From the NCBI RefSeq assembly GCF_023856365.1, contig NC_064535.1:15387863-15451862 (forward strand): a DNA stretch of 64,000 bases, written 5' to 3'. The position numbers were made by a program, and so were the translations under genes. Of the stretch, positions 23,971-36,274 are shown in pieces (positions within the stretch are counted from its first letter, which is position 1; the number at the start of each line of letters is the position of its first letter). The DNA comes from Brienomyrus brachyistius. Its lineage: Eukaryota > Chordata > Actinopteri > Osteoglossiformes > Mormyridae. The notes beneath the pieces are model-generated. The model made no database searches and was not told the DNA's origin. It worked only from the letters and a program-made list of their open reading frames with translations.

Positions 23971-23978
23971 CAATTAAT

Positions 23979-25400
23979 ACTTTTGACTAATGTCTGCGCT
24001 AGACATGCCAGTGCACCAGGTTTCCTTGATGTAAAAACACTAGCTGGTGATCCAGCAGGTGACATGGCCTTCAGGAGTGTAACCTTGTAACTCGGAGGCT
24101 TTCTGGAGAGTTCCATGAAGCACCACGGCATAGTACTGCTAAATATGGTACATAAGTCCGTTCTAGTAAGAAAATCCAGTTGTTGAAAGCCTCAGCAAAA
24201 GTGTGTAAGACGACATCGTCTGCCCTCTCAGGTCTCGCCACCTTCTAGAAAATTTCTTGTGTCATATCTGCAGCCGCCTTGGGTGTAGCGAGGCGTCATC
24301 AAGGCATGCTTCAGCAACTTTGCCATTTTCCTAACGGCTGAAGCCTTCGATTCAGGGTCGCCATGGTGTTCAGCCAATCGCTGAAAACTGGGAGACATTT
24401 TCTATTTGCTGTGCTCTGGTGGTTTCCGAAGTACAACTATTAACAATTTGTGTTGCTTATCAGGGTATTTTAGGGTTATATACCTGAGGGCACACTGCTG
24501 AATTTCCCTTTAAAACAGCTCCTCTAACTAGAACTCCTTTAAATTAAGCTGTAGAAGTGATGTATGCACCATTTTGGGTCGGTGTTGGCATTAATAGAGG
24601 ATAGTTCAACCTGACACGAAACAGTACGTTTGATCCCTAGATAGCTGTGTTTCTCTGCCTCATTGCGTATGTATTTTTTGCATGCTACCCATATAAGCCG
24701 CAGATCTATTGATTAGATATAAATTTTGGCAGCATGTCTCTACTCCTTTGGCTAAGCTGTGGATGCCATAGCATCCCCAAGACCGGACCAGTGGAGATGA
24801 CCTGTTCTCTGCAAAAGCGGAGCTGAAGTTGTCATAACATGTCACCACCTGGTAGAAGATCTGCACGCTCCTCTGACAGCCCACATTGGACCCGAGTCGT
24901 AGTTTATGGTTCGCTGGTAAATCACACGGAGTCGTTTATGCAACAGGTGCGGGAGAAGGAAGCAGCCCAGCATATCAGCATGCTGACCTGCAGTCTGGAG
25001 AGCTTCTTTAAATACACGTTGTTTCAGAGAGGATGGAAGCCGAGGAAATGTTCCCAGCTACGGTTTATAATGTTCTGATACGTGGGTTCTGCTCTCACGG
25101 ACAGAAGCCGATGTTTCTTATATTCATGTCACTTCATGTCACGCAAGTACATCTTCACCAGGCTGACAATAAGGCTTTTGGAAAATGCTTATTGGAAAAA
25201 TTGGGCAGGTATTAGTCTGGTCCAGGAGCTTTCTGGATTCGCTAGTCCTCTTTAAATGTTGGCTTCGATGAGACAACAACACTCAGCATCCAGCCTGATT
25301 GACTTCTATGGATAGACAAAGGTTTTCTAAGGCTGTTTTGACTAGAGCCATTACATATAGATTGAATAATGACAAACAGGCCTTGTCCTACCTCCTGTGA
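23979..25400. other. unique or highly decayed sequence, no gene seen
   Basis: No intact domain was recognised. The stretch from about 24000 to 25220 has frames of 60-80 codons on both strands and could be a decayed element, but I found no terminal repeats. Confidence 0.35.
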
Positions 25401-25402
25401 TA

Positions 25403-25530
25403 CACTTATGCCTCATTTCCACCAACATGGAGCCAATGCCAGTCCTAGTGCTGGTCCTGGTGCCGGTGCTGGGCTGGTTCTCACTTGGTGCCTTTTGAGA
25501 ACCAGCCTGCGTTTCCACTGGTTTCAAAAA
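25403..25530. mobile_element. possible DNA-transposon end
   Basis: The pair catttccaccaacatggagc and gcgtttccactggtttc, with internal gctggtcctggtgccggtgc, resembles a fish DNA-transposon terminus. No matching inverted end was found, so the call is weak. Confidence 0.25.
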
Positions 25531-27840
25531 AGAATGGAATGGAAATATTACATAGGTGGAAGTGAGAGTAAAGCAAAGGTTCATCTGTACTCTGTTTTTT
25601 GGATTTATTATGATCAGATTTTAAGTCTTTGTAAGCTGCCAAACCGAAAACCGTTTTCGGAGTAGTTGCGCTATGTCTCTATTGCCCCTATCTACTTTTG
25701 TCTCTTTAAAGGCTCCCTGACTGAATGTGTAAGTGGGTTTATTCTCGCTTGGTGTTTTACCGCTGTCCTTTTAAGGATCGCGGAATAAAAGAGTCGGCTA
25801 AAAATTGAACTTTGCGATCCACCTCATGATGTCTTCACCACTCAAGTGCCACAATGTTTTATTTATTTTACCTCTGATGGCTAGCAAATTGATCTTGTAC
25901 GTTACGGTGTAACGTTCTTCCGCTAATAAGATGGCTAGTTGTTTCACTGCTGGCACCGACGACATGAGAAAAAGCTATATTGGTTACGGATTGAATTTGG
26001 ACGCAAAAGCCCATCCCACTTTCGCTGATGTCCAGCTATTTTGTGGTGCTGTTGCTGGAGCGGTTTTTCCTTTCCAGGAGTGATTTTTTGGTTTACAGGG
26101 TGGTTCAGGAAAACTTATTAATATTGAAAAATGTGTTACTCGATTGGCCAGTGGATGCATGAACACGTCCATTTTCCAATCAGTTAGGTCATCTTATGAA
26201 TATTAATGAGAATTCCCAAATCACCCTATAAAATTCGAATTTGTGGCCCACGACCAGTTTTTTGTAGTGGAAATGCATGGACCCATTTGCAGATTAGGAA
26301 AAAGTTTAGCGTCAGGCCCAGCATCGCGTTGCTGGAAACAAGGCAACAGACATTTATGGATTTGCACCTGCCTCCCGGCTGTCAGTGAACTGACTTAAAT
26401 TTGGTGTTATTTCTTTAAATAGGCAAACACAGAATGTATGAATATAATGTTCCAGGACTCTTGTTGCTGCAGCAGCTGGGCGTTAATTGTAACGAGATTC
26501 TGGAATTCCCTGAGCCTTCCTAGGTAAGAAATATACAATACTAAGGAAATGTCTCAGGCACTCAAAAAAGCCATTTATGCAAATTAATAGTAAATCAATA
26601 AAAAAAAAACAAGAATGTCTTCTGTTCTCCAAAAAGTTACTGATAGCTTGTTGGATGGCGAGATGATCACCGCTTCAGTTCCTAAAGCCCAGCCATTCCA
26701 TATATTTGTGAAAAACCACTAGCTCAATTAATTGTCGTTAAATACATCAATGAGGTACTGATTAGCCAAATGAGATGCATGGTTGTGTTGGATGGTCGTC
26801 ACAAAATCCGACATGGTGCTAGGTGATCTGATTCAGTCAACCTCCAAGCGATGGAAACTTCCCTCTGCCGCAACACATGGTCAATCCCGCCCCCCTCCCC
26901 CCGATGTGAAATGCAGTTAACGCTGTTGCTTTCATAAGTAACAGTTGGACTGTCAAGAAAAGGAAGGGGGGGGGGGGCGCCAGTTCTAATTAGCATAAAA
27001 AAGGGGGATTGAGCGAGGCAGCGTGTTCCTGCCTGTCAACTGGCCTGTGACCAGGGGGTGGGGCCCAAACCTTATCAGTTCACAAACAGGACAGTAAAGT
27101 GATTACCATCTAATTTAACATCCCCCCCATTCCGCTCAGTGATCTCCAATTCTACACCTTCCCTTATATATATGTGGCAATCATAGGACTGCCCCTTTTA
27201 TATCTAAGGGGACAGACAAACATATTTCCATCAGAAAGGGGCCTTTTGGTTGCACTTTTCTGGGGGGGAATTGGATGCATAATATGGAATGGTATTCATT
27301 ATGGCTTCCTGAGCTGGATATTTCATATAACGTCGAAGCACCTTGGCTGGACTGAATCTTGCTCGTCGGCCTGGCAAGTGCAGATGGAAAGAAGCACGCA
27401 GTAAAAACAGCTTTTCATTGGGCTGAGAAGGTGCTGCATAATAGGAGCCGCGCCGGCTTCCAGTGTCACAAGCGACCATGTTGTGTGTATGATATAGGAG
27501 ACGCGGGTGATTCCATTCAGGTTTTAATTCACTCACACAGCTTAAATGATCTGGCGTTCGAGGTGGAGTCGGAAGGCGGCACTAACATGCCGCAGAGCTG
27601 AGATCTCAAAAACCTAAAGCCAAAAAGAAGAATTTTTTAAAACATATTGTCTTTGAATCAATTCAGCTCTACAGTATGATCACACTGTCCACTGCTGGAT
27701 TATGATATAAATTCAAAGAGCCTGTATCGGCTGTTCACTCATCTTTTAACTCACAATTTACAGACATTTTTTTACAACGCATCACAATCACCCCATGTTC
27801 TGACCCGTCTTTAACAAAACTGCCCAGTCTTGTGTGAATT
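25531..27840. other. unique sequence, no gene seen
   Basis: Holds a G12 run at 26966-26977 and a C-rich stretch near 26889-26902. No exon, RNA gene or clear mobile element. Confidence 0.4.
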
Positions 27841-28219
27841 CAGGCATTCCCCAGGTTCAGACCGTCTTTACAAATGACTTATGGACAGCTCATACTTACA
27901 AACGGACTGCCACCAAGTCTATTATATAAGGTTTGGGTGAAATACGATGGTTCATAACAAAGAAGGTCACACACTACTTCATGACACTCGTGAAAACATT
28001 GTGCGGCTTCAGTGGTTCGTCAGCTCAAGGTGCAGTAAAGTACTTTTATTTGTACTGTATAACGTTATTATTATAATGCACACATTATACATTATTAATG
28101 TTTTTCCCAACTTTATTTTTTTAATTATTTTATTATTATCTACTAATAATAATCTACTAACTAATGCCACTTAAAGACGCACTTTGGGAAGAGAACGTGT
28201 GTAACCTGGGGACTGCCTG
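27841..28219. mobile_element. TIR element, pogo/Tc1-like MITE candidate
   Basis: The left end caggcattccccaggtt (27841-27857) and right end aacctggggactgcctg (28203-28219) are inverted complements with one mismatch. The right flank starts with TA (28220-28221) and the left flank ends in tt, compatible with a decayed TA target duplication. The interior is AT-rich and non-coding. Assignment to Tc1/mariner-pogo rests on terminus type and is tentative. Confidence 0.65.
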
Positions 28220-28221
28220 TA

Positions 28222-29105
28222 CCCTAAAGCAGCCTTTGCCATGTGAGCGATAAAACTAAAGTCCTTGCTTGTAAACAGGTCCCTTCGGCTCAGTTCATTA
28301 TTTAAGCACCTTCTCACTGGATTCCTGGATCTACTTCCTGTGCTCAGTACCGATAAAGGTAATAAAAAAAAGCCTCAAACTCTTCCCTTTATTGCCTCTT
28401 CTTTCTTAGGATTCCAGTTAGCTGTTCGAAAGGATCCCAGCCCTGCTACCAGAGGAACTCATATCCAGCCCGGGTGGGACATTATACCGATGGGCTTGAA
28501 TGTCTCTCACCATGTGGATTATGGATAGACAGTGGCCAGACTGTTGTCTGCAGGCTTTATCTGTGTGTCTGTGTTGGAAAAAGGCATAATTTGAATGGTG
28601 CTCACAAGTTTATGGGCAACCCCACCCACAAAAAAGGGCTTTTTTTTTTTTACAAATCGCTGGAAGGATTCATTTATTGTTTACGAAAGACTAGTCCTAC
28701 CCAAACAGAAAGTTTCTATATTTAACCCAGATAATTTATTTCTTACATCCATTCTGCATTTTCTCAGTTTATTCCTTTGATGCAGGTTCAATAATAAACA
28801 TGCCTGCACTCCATAATAAACATAAATCCACTTATAAAAGTTATTAGTCATGTTATAATCACTTAAGCGGACAAGCGGTTCTGGGAAAATGGCAGGATGT
28901 GTGATTGGTGCAAAAGGGCCCTGTTGGTCTGCTGTTTGCCTCGCTAGACTGAAGCCTCACTGGTCACATTCTCATAGAATTAAATAATCAAGCGGCCTCT
29001 CTGTGTCTCCCTGGAATCTGAGCTCAGATCAGATTTGTTGTTCAGTGACGGGGGCTTTGTGTTTGCTGAGACTTTTTGATATTATATCATTATCATGGAC
29101 TGGGG
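28222..29105. other. unique sequence, no gene seen
   Basis: Short open frames only. A T10 run lies at about 28641-28650. No recognised element. Confidence 0.4.
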
Positions 29106-29109
29106 GGGC

Positions 29110-29480
29110 ATCTCCTGAAGCCTGTGGATTTTTATGCACGCTGTTCCACTGCAGCACACAGCAGGCGAACAGAGGATGCATTTAGAGAGGGAACAGCCAT
29201 TAAGAAAAAGCAATTTCTGCGAAGCTCCGCTCTGCTGGCCCGGGATGCCTGTCTGGCTGCTAGCTAATAGCTTTTCATTACACGTTTCCTCCCTTGCCAA
29301 TGAGGCCCAGCCCATCCTCGCCGACCCGATCGGGCCACCGCCCACTTTGATCAGCACTTTGTTCACTGACACACGTCTAATAACCGGTGAGGGGCACGGG
29401 GGGGTTGCAAAGTGCACAGTCACAGCCCTCAGCATTGGAGCCCCATTACCAACACAACCATTAAGTAGCCTGATCAGCCA
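29110..29480. promoter_or_regulatory. candidate regulatory block
   Basis: Repeat-free, GC-balanced sequence with a TCF/LEF-like ACTTTGATCA near 29344-29353 and a gctagctaatagcttttcat segment near 29259. Frames of 155 codons (29082-29549, minus) and 183 codons (29134-29685, plus) overlap here on opposite strands without any recognisable domain. Enhancer status is inference. Confidence 0.2.
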
Positions 29481-30177
29481 AAGGCGTAACTTTGGTTTGA
29501 ACACTGGGGGGAGGGTTGAAGTCTCCACCATTGTAGGGGGGGGGGACATGATTATTGGGGGGGTTGTATTAGCCGGTTTTGACTATTGGTGGGTTACAGT
29601 GCCCCATCCCCTACGTAATTTACTCCCATGTAATAAACCATTATTCTTCATGGAACAATCAGCTTGGCCTAGAAAAATGGGCTGAAAATATGAATTACAG
29701 TGAACAACTTCTGATTGGTTGATTGATTGGATTGTTCCCATGTTTCTCATTCTCTGTCCACCTTCCATGTGGAGGGTTGATGTGGCTTGTCACTAATCTG
29801 AGGTAAAGCTGTGAATGTGGAGAGAGAGCTCCTCTGTCACACCCCCATACAGGACAATGGCTTTCTTTACACATTTTGGCCTATATGCTTGCCAGAGGAG
29901 GGGCAGATCACAGGAGTGATGCTCCCCTTGCTACTGAGAACCACCCACCTGCAGTTTCCTCACTGGCCTGTTGGAGGTGCTCCTGAGATGATCAGAGAAT
30001 GACACTCCACCTGACTCTGACTCAATGGAACAGCTCCACACGTGGTCTCACTGCCCAACTTGGATATATGAAATCCATGTAATGCACTCCATTGATGACA
30101 AATATACGAGACTTGACGTTCATTAACAATTGTAAAAATCATTCTTTAGCTAATGGATTTTGCAATTCAAGGTTATT

Positions 30178-30296
30178 CATCCATCCATTAATCCATCCTA
30201 TTTTCATGCCTCTTTTGGGCATGGTGAAGGGGAGTTACAGCGTATCCAGGGCACAGGGCAAAAGGCTGGAGTGTACCCTGGACAAGATTCTACTCA
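30178..30296 (-). mobile_element. SINE 3' fragment, TGGA-tailed family
   Basis: Read on the minus strand it is a diverged 3' part of the SINE at 34122-34480, ending in a short tail (catccatccattaatccatc on the plus strand). Shared blocks include a ccagggcacagggcaaaagg region. Confidence 0.55.
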
Positions 30297-30312
30297 ATAA
30301 AATGAAATACAG

Positions 30313-30753
30313 CAGGGGTATTCAGCTAAAATTCACAGACATTCAGTTACTCAGTAATCGCCCCCAGTGAGGTCAAAACCATGAATGAGATATTGCACAT
30401 AAGTATGATTTTGTGGCCTTAATGTCAGAACTATAAGGTAACTTTCAACATTTTATCATAAGTAAATTTTCAAACATGAGACTTTTAGTCTCATTTAGCC
30501 TTCACGTTCAGCACCTTTGCCTGGAAGCACGTTTGTTGCTCTGCTAGTTTGCACAGCACCAGCTCTCGGCACGACTGGACAATCCCCTGCGACCGAAGGA
30601 CCCACAAAGCCATACCGAGGTGGCCACGCTGTGCCTGTTAAAAAGTCATCCAACCTTAAAACATGAGTTTATTAGCATCAAAAAGAATTCTCAGCCGATT
30701 TAAATGTCACTGGGTCTGGGTTAGGACCGGAGTCCGCCAGTTGATGACCACTG
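30313..30753. mobile_element. hAT-like non-autonomous element
   Basis: Starts CAGGGGTATTCAGCTAAAAT and ends agtccgccagttgatgaccactg. The complement of the last bases (CAGTGGTCATCAA) matches the start in the outer positions. Length 441 bp, no coding capacity. The 8-bp flanks do not match, so the copy is old or the boundaries are slightly off. Confidence 0.5.
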
Positions 30754-31250
30754 ATATTGTATGAAGCATATACCACCATTGTTTTGTTATTTTTTATTTA
30801 TTTGCGCTACTTCACTGCTGCTACTGTGAGACTTTTTCATACGAGTTTTTCACTCACTTGCACTTAGCAGGTGTTAAGCAATGCAACAGATAAAGTGATT
30901 TGAATTTTATACTGTTAATCACATGTCGACGTGAACAGTGTTCAACTGATTGAGTAAACTGACGTAATTTTTTAATTCAGAATAATTTTTACATTGCAGA
31001 ATTCCATTTTGAGGCCTTGTTGGTAGCTTGTAGGTAACTATTTTTAATAGAAGCCCCATTCTATTACAAACCCAGAGTGCGCCCCCAGTGGATGGGATGG
31101 GTTCTATCAGTCATATGCTGATTTTTATTTTTCTCTGTCTCCCATGATTTTTCACTTGCCTCCCCGAGAGACCCCCATGGCGAGTGGGATGGGGGCGTTT
31201 GAGCAGTGTTTATGGGTGAGGGGGGGGCACATCTAATGGCACATCAGCAA
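30754..31250. other. unique sequence, no gene seen
   Basis: AT-rich in the first part, with no features recognised. Confidence 0.4.
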
Positions 31251-31259
31251 CCCTTTGTC

Positions 31260-31450
31260 ACCTCCCATAAACCCGTTATCTCCCCTGTGCAGATTGCAAT
31301 CGCACGGGGGCCTCGTTTGCATTTAGAACTCCAGCTCTAATCTGGGCAGGGATTTCCCACCCCCACCCCCCACATACACGGAGCATTTATCTCCCTCCCC
31401 ATTTCCCATACGCATAATAAGTTTTAATTGGATTTAAGGTGCAACCAGAA
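31260..31450. promoter_or_regulatory. candidate regulatory block
   Basis: Contains cgtttgcatttagaactcca (an octamer-like core in reverse) and gttttaattggatttaaggt. Repeat-free apart from a C-rich stretch near 31358-31372. Weak evidence only. Confidence 0.15.
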
Positions 31451-34110
31451 CAGTGAAGGTGCTGGTCTTCCATTGGGAGAGCTTGTGTGTAAGTGTGTGC
31501 GTCAGAGAGGCAATTTTGGGAGGGGAGGGTTTTCAAAAGGGCTGGGGGGTAGATGGGTGGTGGGTGCTGGCAGGGGGGCGCTGGCAAGGGCCTAGTGAAA
31601 TCCAGATTGATTTTGCCAGACATCAGACACCCCTCTAAATGAATTAAATAACTGGATCTCCCGGATAACCCGAGGTGACAGGGTACTGCCCCCACCCTCC
31701 CAAGGAGGCAGGGGATTCACGACTGAAGGAAAACATGATCTCTGGATGCTCACTCTGGCATGCCGAACCCTGCTTGCATCACAGCGGCATTAGTGTCCCT
31801 TTAATACCTTAATGAGTGCCATGGCAACATATTTGTCCAGTCAGACGCCGAGAAGGGACAGTCGTACAGGAGTCACACTTTGTTCAACGTGAAACTTACA
31901 TGAAGTACTGAGCTTTGGAGCACTATGTGGCGACATTAAAATGCTGATGCTGCTTTTCCTCACACTCAGCCTCGCTCCCATGCGGGATGGGGGGGGGGGT
32001 GTCAGCATGGGACCGTTGTGGTGTTAAAACGGCGTGCACCTCCCGTGTCACAGAGCGCTGGTGCGTAGCACTGTACCGTGTGACGCCCGGCTGCCGCACC
32101 TTCACACATCCCCGGCTTGTTAATAAAAACATGCAAAATAGCTGCTTGTTTCGTGGGAACCGTTTCCAAAAATTTACAATAAAAATAATTCTGCAGCTGT
32201 ACCTATGCTTTGTGTGAGCGCACACAAAACACTACGGCCACGGCTCGAAGCCTCCCGAACACACACAAACAAACACTTTCTCACACACACACAGAGGCAT
32301 TAATCAGCCTTCAGGGCAGCCCGCACCCCCTGGCCGCCCCTTTACCCTGTCTCGGCCGGCTCTCCGGAGCCAGGGCTGAGGGATCAGGAATTTCAGGTGT
32401 TTGAATCACAAAGGTGGTGTTTACGTTAGCGCTTAGGTCAGCCTCACGGCTATGTTTTGCTGAAAACATTACCTTTTGCTCACCCAGCCCCGCCGGGAGC
32501 TGAGCAGGGTGAGACTCAGGGTAACTCAACGTAATAAACACAAATAAAGCACAGTGCTGTCTAGGCAGTGCCCTTCTGGGACTCACAGCAAGTTGCTAAG
32601 ACTGCAGAGGTCTGCTGTGACCAGGAGCACCACGCGTACGGAGGGGTCAGCTGATGTCCCCCCATCCCCCTCCACGGTTACCCAGGGTGACAGATGGGTG
32701 GGCCGGCAATGCTGATGACAAAGTCATTAAGGGGGGGCGAGAGCAGATAAGCTAATTGAAATTGGATATTGCAGCCGTTCAGCGAACTACTTAAGGGGGG
32801 GTAAGAAGATGTGAAAGAAAATATGCAGCCTGGCAATTTAAACCACCTTCATCCCTCTACATCCCCATCCCCTGCTCCTAAAAAGATGGGCAGTTACGTA
32901 AATAATTATTGGCTGTGCAACAGAAGCAGCTAGTCCGTATAGGACCTTGTTATTGGTTAGGTTAGGGTCATGTGACCTTGTGGGCCAGTCTAGGCAGGGG
33001 AGCCTCTTTTGGCACGTCTCGCTCATCGCCACCTTGTTGCTACCCCCCCTCCCCCCCGCTACCCCTCCCACTGGTCCTGCTGCAGACAGACCCGCTATAC
33101 AGGCTGTCATGATACCCATTAGTATCGCTCATTCAGCCTCTACCTGCAGCCCAATGGATCCCTTGTTCTCGTCCCCTGCCCCCACCCCCTTCGCCCTCTC
33201 CAAAACTGAGGCAGGCTGCTGGCCACCCAACACCGGCTCTGGCGCCCCCCATTACGGTAATTAGGAGCCTGGAAGCTCACCCGACCAAGGGCCATATTAC
33301 AGTCAATTACAGCTGCCGAGACAGAGTGGTGGGGTGGGACCTGAGGAAGAGGCGGAGCAGCTGATTGGCCGTGCCTGTCAGTGGGCTTTTATTGCAATAG
33401 ACCACAGGTTACTGTGGCGTCTACAGGTAAGTCGGGTTAATTCTGCCCCTTGTTGCTCCCATCTCATATGGACAAAAACCAGGTTTTCTTTCGCTAAAGA
33501 AAACGATCATAATGCATGTCTAACACACGGTGCCCGATACACGGGGGCCCACAGCCCCCGTCCTCCCCTTTTCTATTATGATTTCACGTTTTGTTGGTTT
33601 GGTAGGGAAAGCGCTAAATCCTTCTTCGCCCGTATGTCTGTGGTTTGTTTCAATTTCACCCAAAGAAAAAAAAACGAATTATCCCCAAACAACTTAATGA
33701 CGAGGGATTTGCACCACGCTGGTGACTTACATTGTGGGCGTCGTCTTTCACAAAAAAAGGAATTAGCACTGCAGCTGCTCTGATTCGCTCCGCCTTTTAA
33801 TTACATCTAATCCAGTCGGTTATCGGGAGCGATGTGGCGGGGAGACAGAATGAGGAAGTTTCCGAGCGCGCAGGTCGGTTCAGAGACGTGTCGGTCAATA
33901 ATAAATGAACCAATAGGCCTGGCTTTCCGGTCCGACACAGAATTACAAAAGGCACAGAGCATTATGTTCTACTGAACGTTAACATGTGACTCCCTTAGCT
34001 GGAGTATAGAAGTTCCTGTCAGTCTTGCCATGACGTGATTGGCTGCTTCAGAATTAGTAACGATCCGGAAGTTTAATGAATCTGGTAAAATTGCGTGCTT
34101 CTCTCAGGGG
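31451..34110. other. unique sequence, no gene seen
   Basis: Holds short CA tracts at about 32255-32295, a gcagataagctaattgaaat segment (GATA-type plus homeodomain-type motifs) at 32743-32762, and a perfect consensus 5' splice site CAG/GTAAGT at 33424-33432. No exon could be completed around that site. Confidence 0.35.
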
Positions 34111-34112
34111 AA

Positions 34113-34121
34113 TCAGATCAT
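34113..34121. repeat. target-site duplication, left copy
   Basis: tcagatcat flanks the SINE at 34122-34480. With one mismatch it extends to 13 bp (34109-34121). Confidence 0.8.
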
Positions 34122-34480
34122 CCATCCATTCATTTTCTAAACCTCTTATCCTACTGGGTCGCAGGGGGTCCGGAGCCTATCCCGGAAGCAATGGGCACGA
34201 GGCAGGGAACAACCCAGGATGGGGGGCCAGCCCATCGCAGGGCACACTCACACACCAGACACTCACACACCATTCACACCTACGGGCAATTTAGCAACTC
34301 CAATTAGCCTCAGCATGTCTTTGGACTGTGGGGGGAAACCAGAGTACCCGGAGGAAACCCCACGACAACATGGGGAGAACATGCAAACGCCACACATATG
34401 TAACCCAGGTGGAGACTCGAACCCGGGTGCCAAAGGTGTGAGACAACAGTGCAAACCACTGCACCACCATGCCGCCGGAG
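34122..34480 (-). mobile_element. tRNA-derived SINE, near-complete, TGGA-tailed family
   Basis: On the minus strand the 5' head at 34480 reads ggcggcatggtggtgcagtg (A-box region), followed by a B-box-like region around 34411-34424 (cgggttcgagtctcc). A conserved body with the complement of ggaaaccccacgacaacatg and ggtcgcagggggtccggagc follows, then a 3' tail of aatgaatggatgga. A 9-bp target duplication flanks it. About 360 bp, so close to full length. The family is a widely dispersed fish repeat; the formal name is not assigned. Confidence 0.85.
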
Positions 34481-34489
34481 TCAGATCAT
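34481..34489. repeat. target-site duplication, right copy
   Basis: tcagatcat, identical to 34113-34121. Confidence 0.8.
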
Positions 34490-34507
34490 GATAGAGTAAA
34501 AGCAAAC

Positions 34508-34619
34508 TGCAACCCTATGCTGGATTAGTGGTTGGATGGATGGATGGATGGATGGATGGATGGATGGATGGATGGATGGATGGATGGATGGATGGATGGA
34601 TGGATGGATGGATGGATGG
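34508..34619 (+). repeat. (TGGA)n microsatellite seeded by a SINE tail
   Basis: About 22 copies of TGGA at 34531-34619. It is preceded by gcaaccctatgctggattag (34508-34527) and tggttgg, which match the last bases of the SINE family in plus orientation. The tract therefore appears to be an expanded SINE tail. Confidence 0.85.
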
Positions 34620-34620
34620 G

Positions 34621-35110
34621 AATAACAGCTCTTTAAAGGGAGTAGGATCTTGTGGAGCTGTTCCTTTCCAAGAGCTGTTCAAAAGAGCTCTACTCCCCTT
34701 TTTTTCTTAGGAGGCGGGAGCTACTAGGTTGATCTGCGAAATAATCACTAAGATAATGATAGGGCAAGATTTGGGTCAGATTCAGACTTTAACATCCCAC
34801 CAATATAATTTAATTTTGCTTGTTTGAACTACGTTTAGCGATAGCGATGAGCCGGGAAGGAGGAGCCAACTTCAAATGGCGTGTTTACAGACAGCAACTA
34901 ATAAATCCTGCTGCTTCTGCCTTTAAGGAAGCTACCTCTTGAGGGTGGCTGGTTCTTGTGTAAGGGGAGTGGAGTGAATTTAGGGCAGGCAGTGAAATTT
35001 GCAAAGAACGATAAAAAGAACGCTCTCAAGTACGACTCGCTTCCCTTCTTTGGTACCGAAGAGCCATTGAAAAGAATCGGATCGTTTGCAAGAGTGACAT
35101 CACCAATGGA
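34621..35110. mobile_element. possible hAT-like element
   Basis: Contains gttcaaaagagctctactcc and, near the right end, ggtaccgaagagccattgaa and gaatcggatcgtttgcaag, blocks that resemble a fish hAT family. Clear terminal repeats and target duplication were not found, so limits are approximate. Confidence 0.35.
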
Positions 35111-36145
35111 TAACCACCATAGCCCTTAAAGGTTAAATGGAAATCTAGAATTAGAATGATGTGAAATATGAAGATATATTTTGTTTTCAATGGTGTGTAA
35201 AAATGGGTTTACAATGCGAATAATGTTCCTCCATAAAACAGACAAAATGTCATATTAGTTTAAGTGTATGATATGGGATCTTTTAAGTACAAATAATCCT
35301 CGAAAACTAGACAGAGGAAAATGATTTTGTTGGGTATCATATATCATCCTGTCATTACCTTGTCACCTAAATGTAGAAGAGCAGCCCTACAAACGCTGCA
35401 GACTCTTTGGACACTGTCTTAGGTACCCATGAGAACGTAAGCCAGTGAAGGATTTTCCAGCCCCTAGGGAGGGAGGTGCAGCCCACCCCCTAACCTGCAG
35501 GTGTCTGCCTGGGTTACGAATTAACTGCCCCCATGCAGATGAGAGCTCAACAGGTTTCAATAAAGACGGCGTGATCCCCGCACACGCACGTGCATGTGCA
35601 CCGATGGTAGCGCCTTCACTTTGGCGTAAATAAAACGATAATCGACTAGGATTCGACGTGAGCTGGTGGGCTGGGACTTGGCGGGGTGGGGGCAGGAGAG
35701 AGATGCCGATCGTGATGCAGGAACCAGTGCTGCTATTTACAGACACACACCCTTATCTCCAGGGCCGCCGTGCAGGAGGGAGATTAAAAAGGGGGCTTCG
35801 TGGATGTAAACCGTCCGGGCAAGAAAAAACGAAGGCGAGGAGAGCAAGCTACACCGGTGTCGTGGAAGCAATCCCTGCCCCCGCCGCTGATAAGGGAACC
35901 GGGATTTCATTCTGCGGGGAAGGGGACACTCCTGGAGCTGTGTGATGGATCGGCCCTAATGAAAGCCAATGGCGGGGACGCGGCCCGTCGCCCCGGGTTA
36001 CGCACGCGGCTGGACCGTGCTGAAAAAAAAACATGCATTTAGAAGGGCGCCCTAACACATGGTAATGCAATGTGAACACACACCCCACCCTCACTAACGT
36101 ATTTGCCAACCTGCTGCTTGTCACTGAAAGGGCTACAGCTGTAAA
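35111..36145. other. unique sequence, no gene seen
   Basis: 35500-35660 and 35780-36030 are GC-balanced to GC-rich and repeat-free (for example gcgtaaataaaacgataatc near 35622). No domain seen in the open frames. Confidence 0.35.
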
Positions 36146-36149
36146 AAAC

Positions 36150-36274
<125 letters not shown>

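Noticed and set aside
29082..29685. Overlapping frames of 155 and 183 codons on opposite strands
   Set aside because: No recognisable domain. Two opposed frames over the same bases suggest composition or regulatory constraint rather than a gene.
33424..33432. Perfect CAG/GTAAGT 5' splice site
   Set aside because: No matching acceptor or exon with coding features was found; a 9-base match can occur by chance in a window this size.
34411..34480. tRNA-like A and B boxes
   Set aside because: They belong to the head of a SINE with a target duplication, not to a functional tRNA gene.
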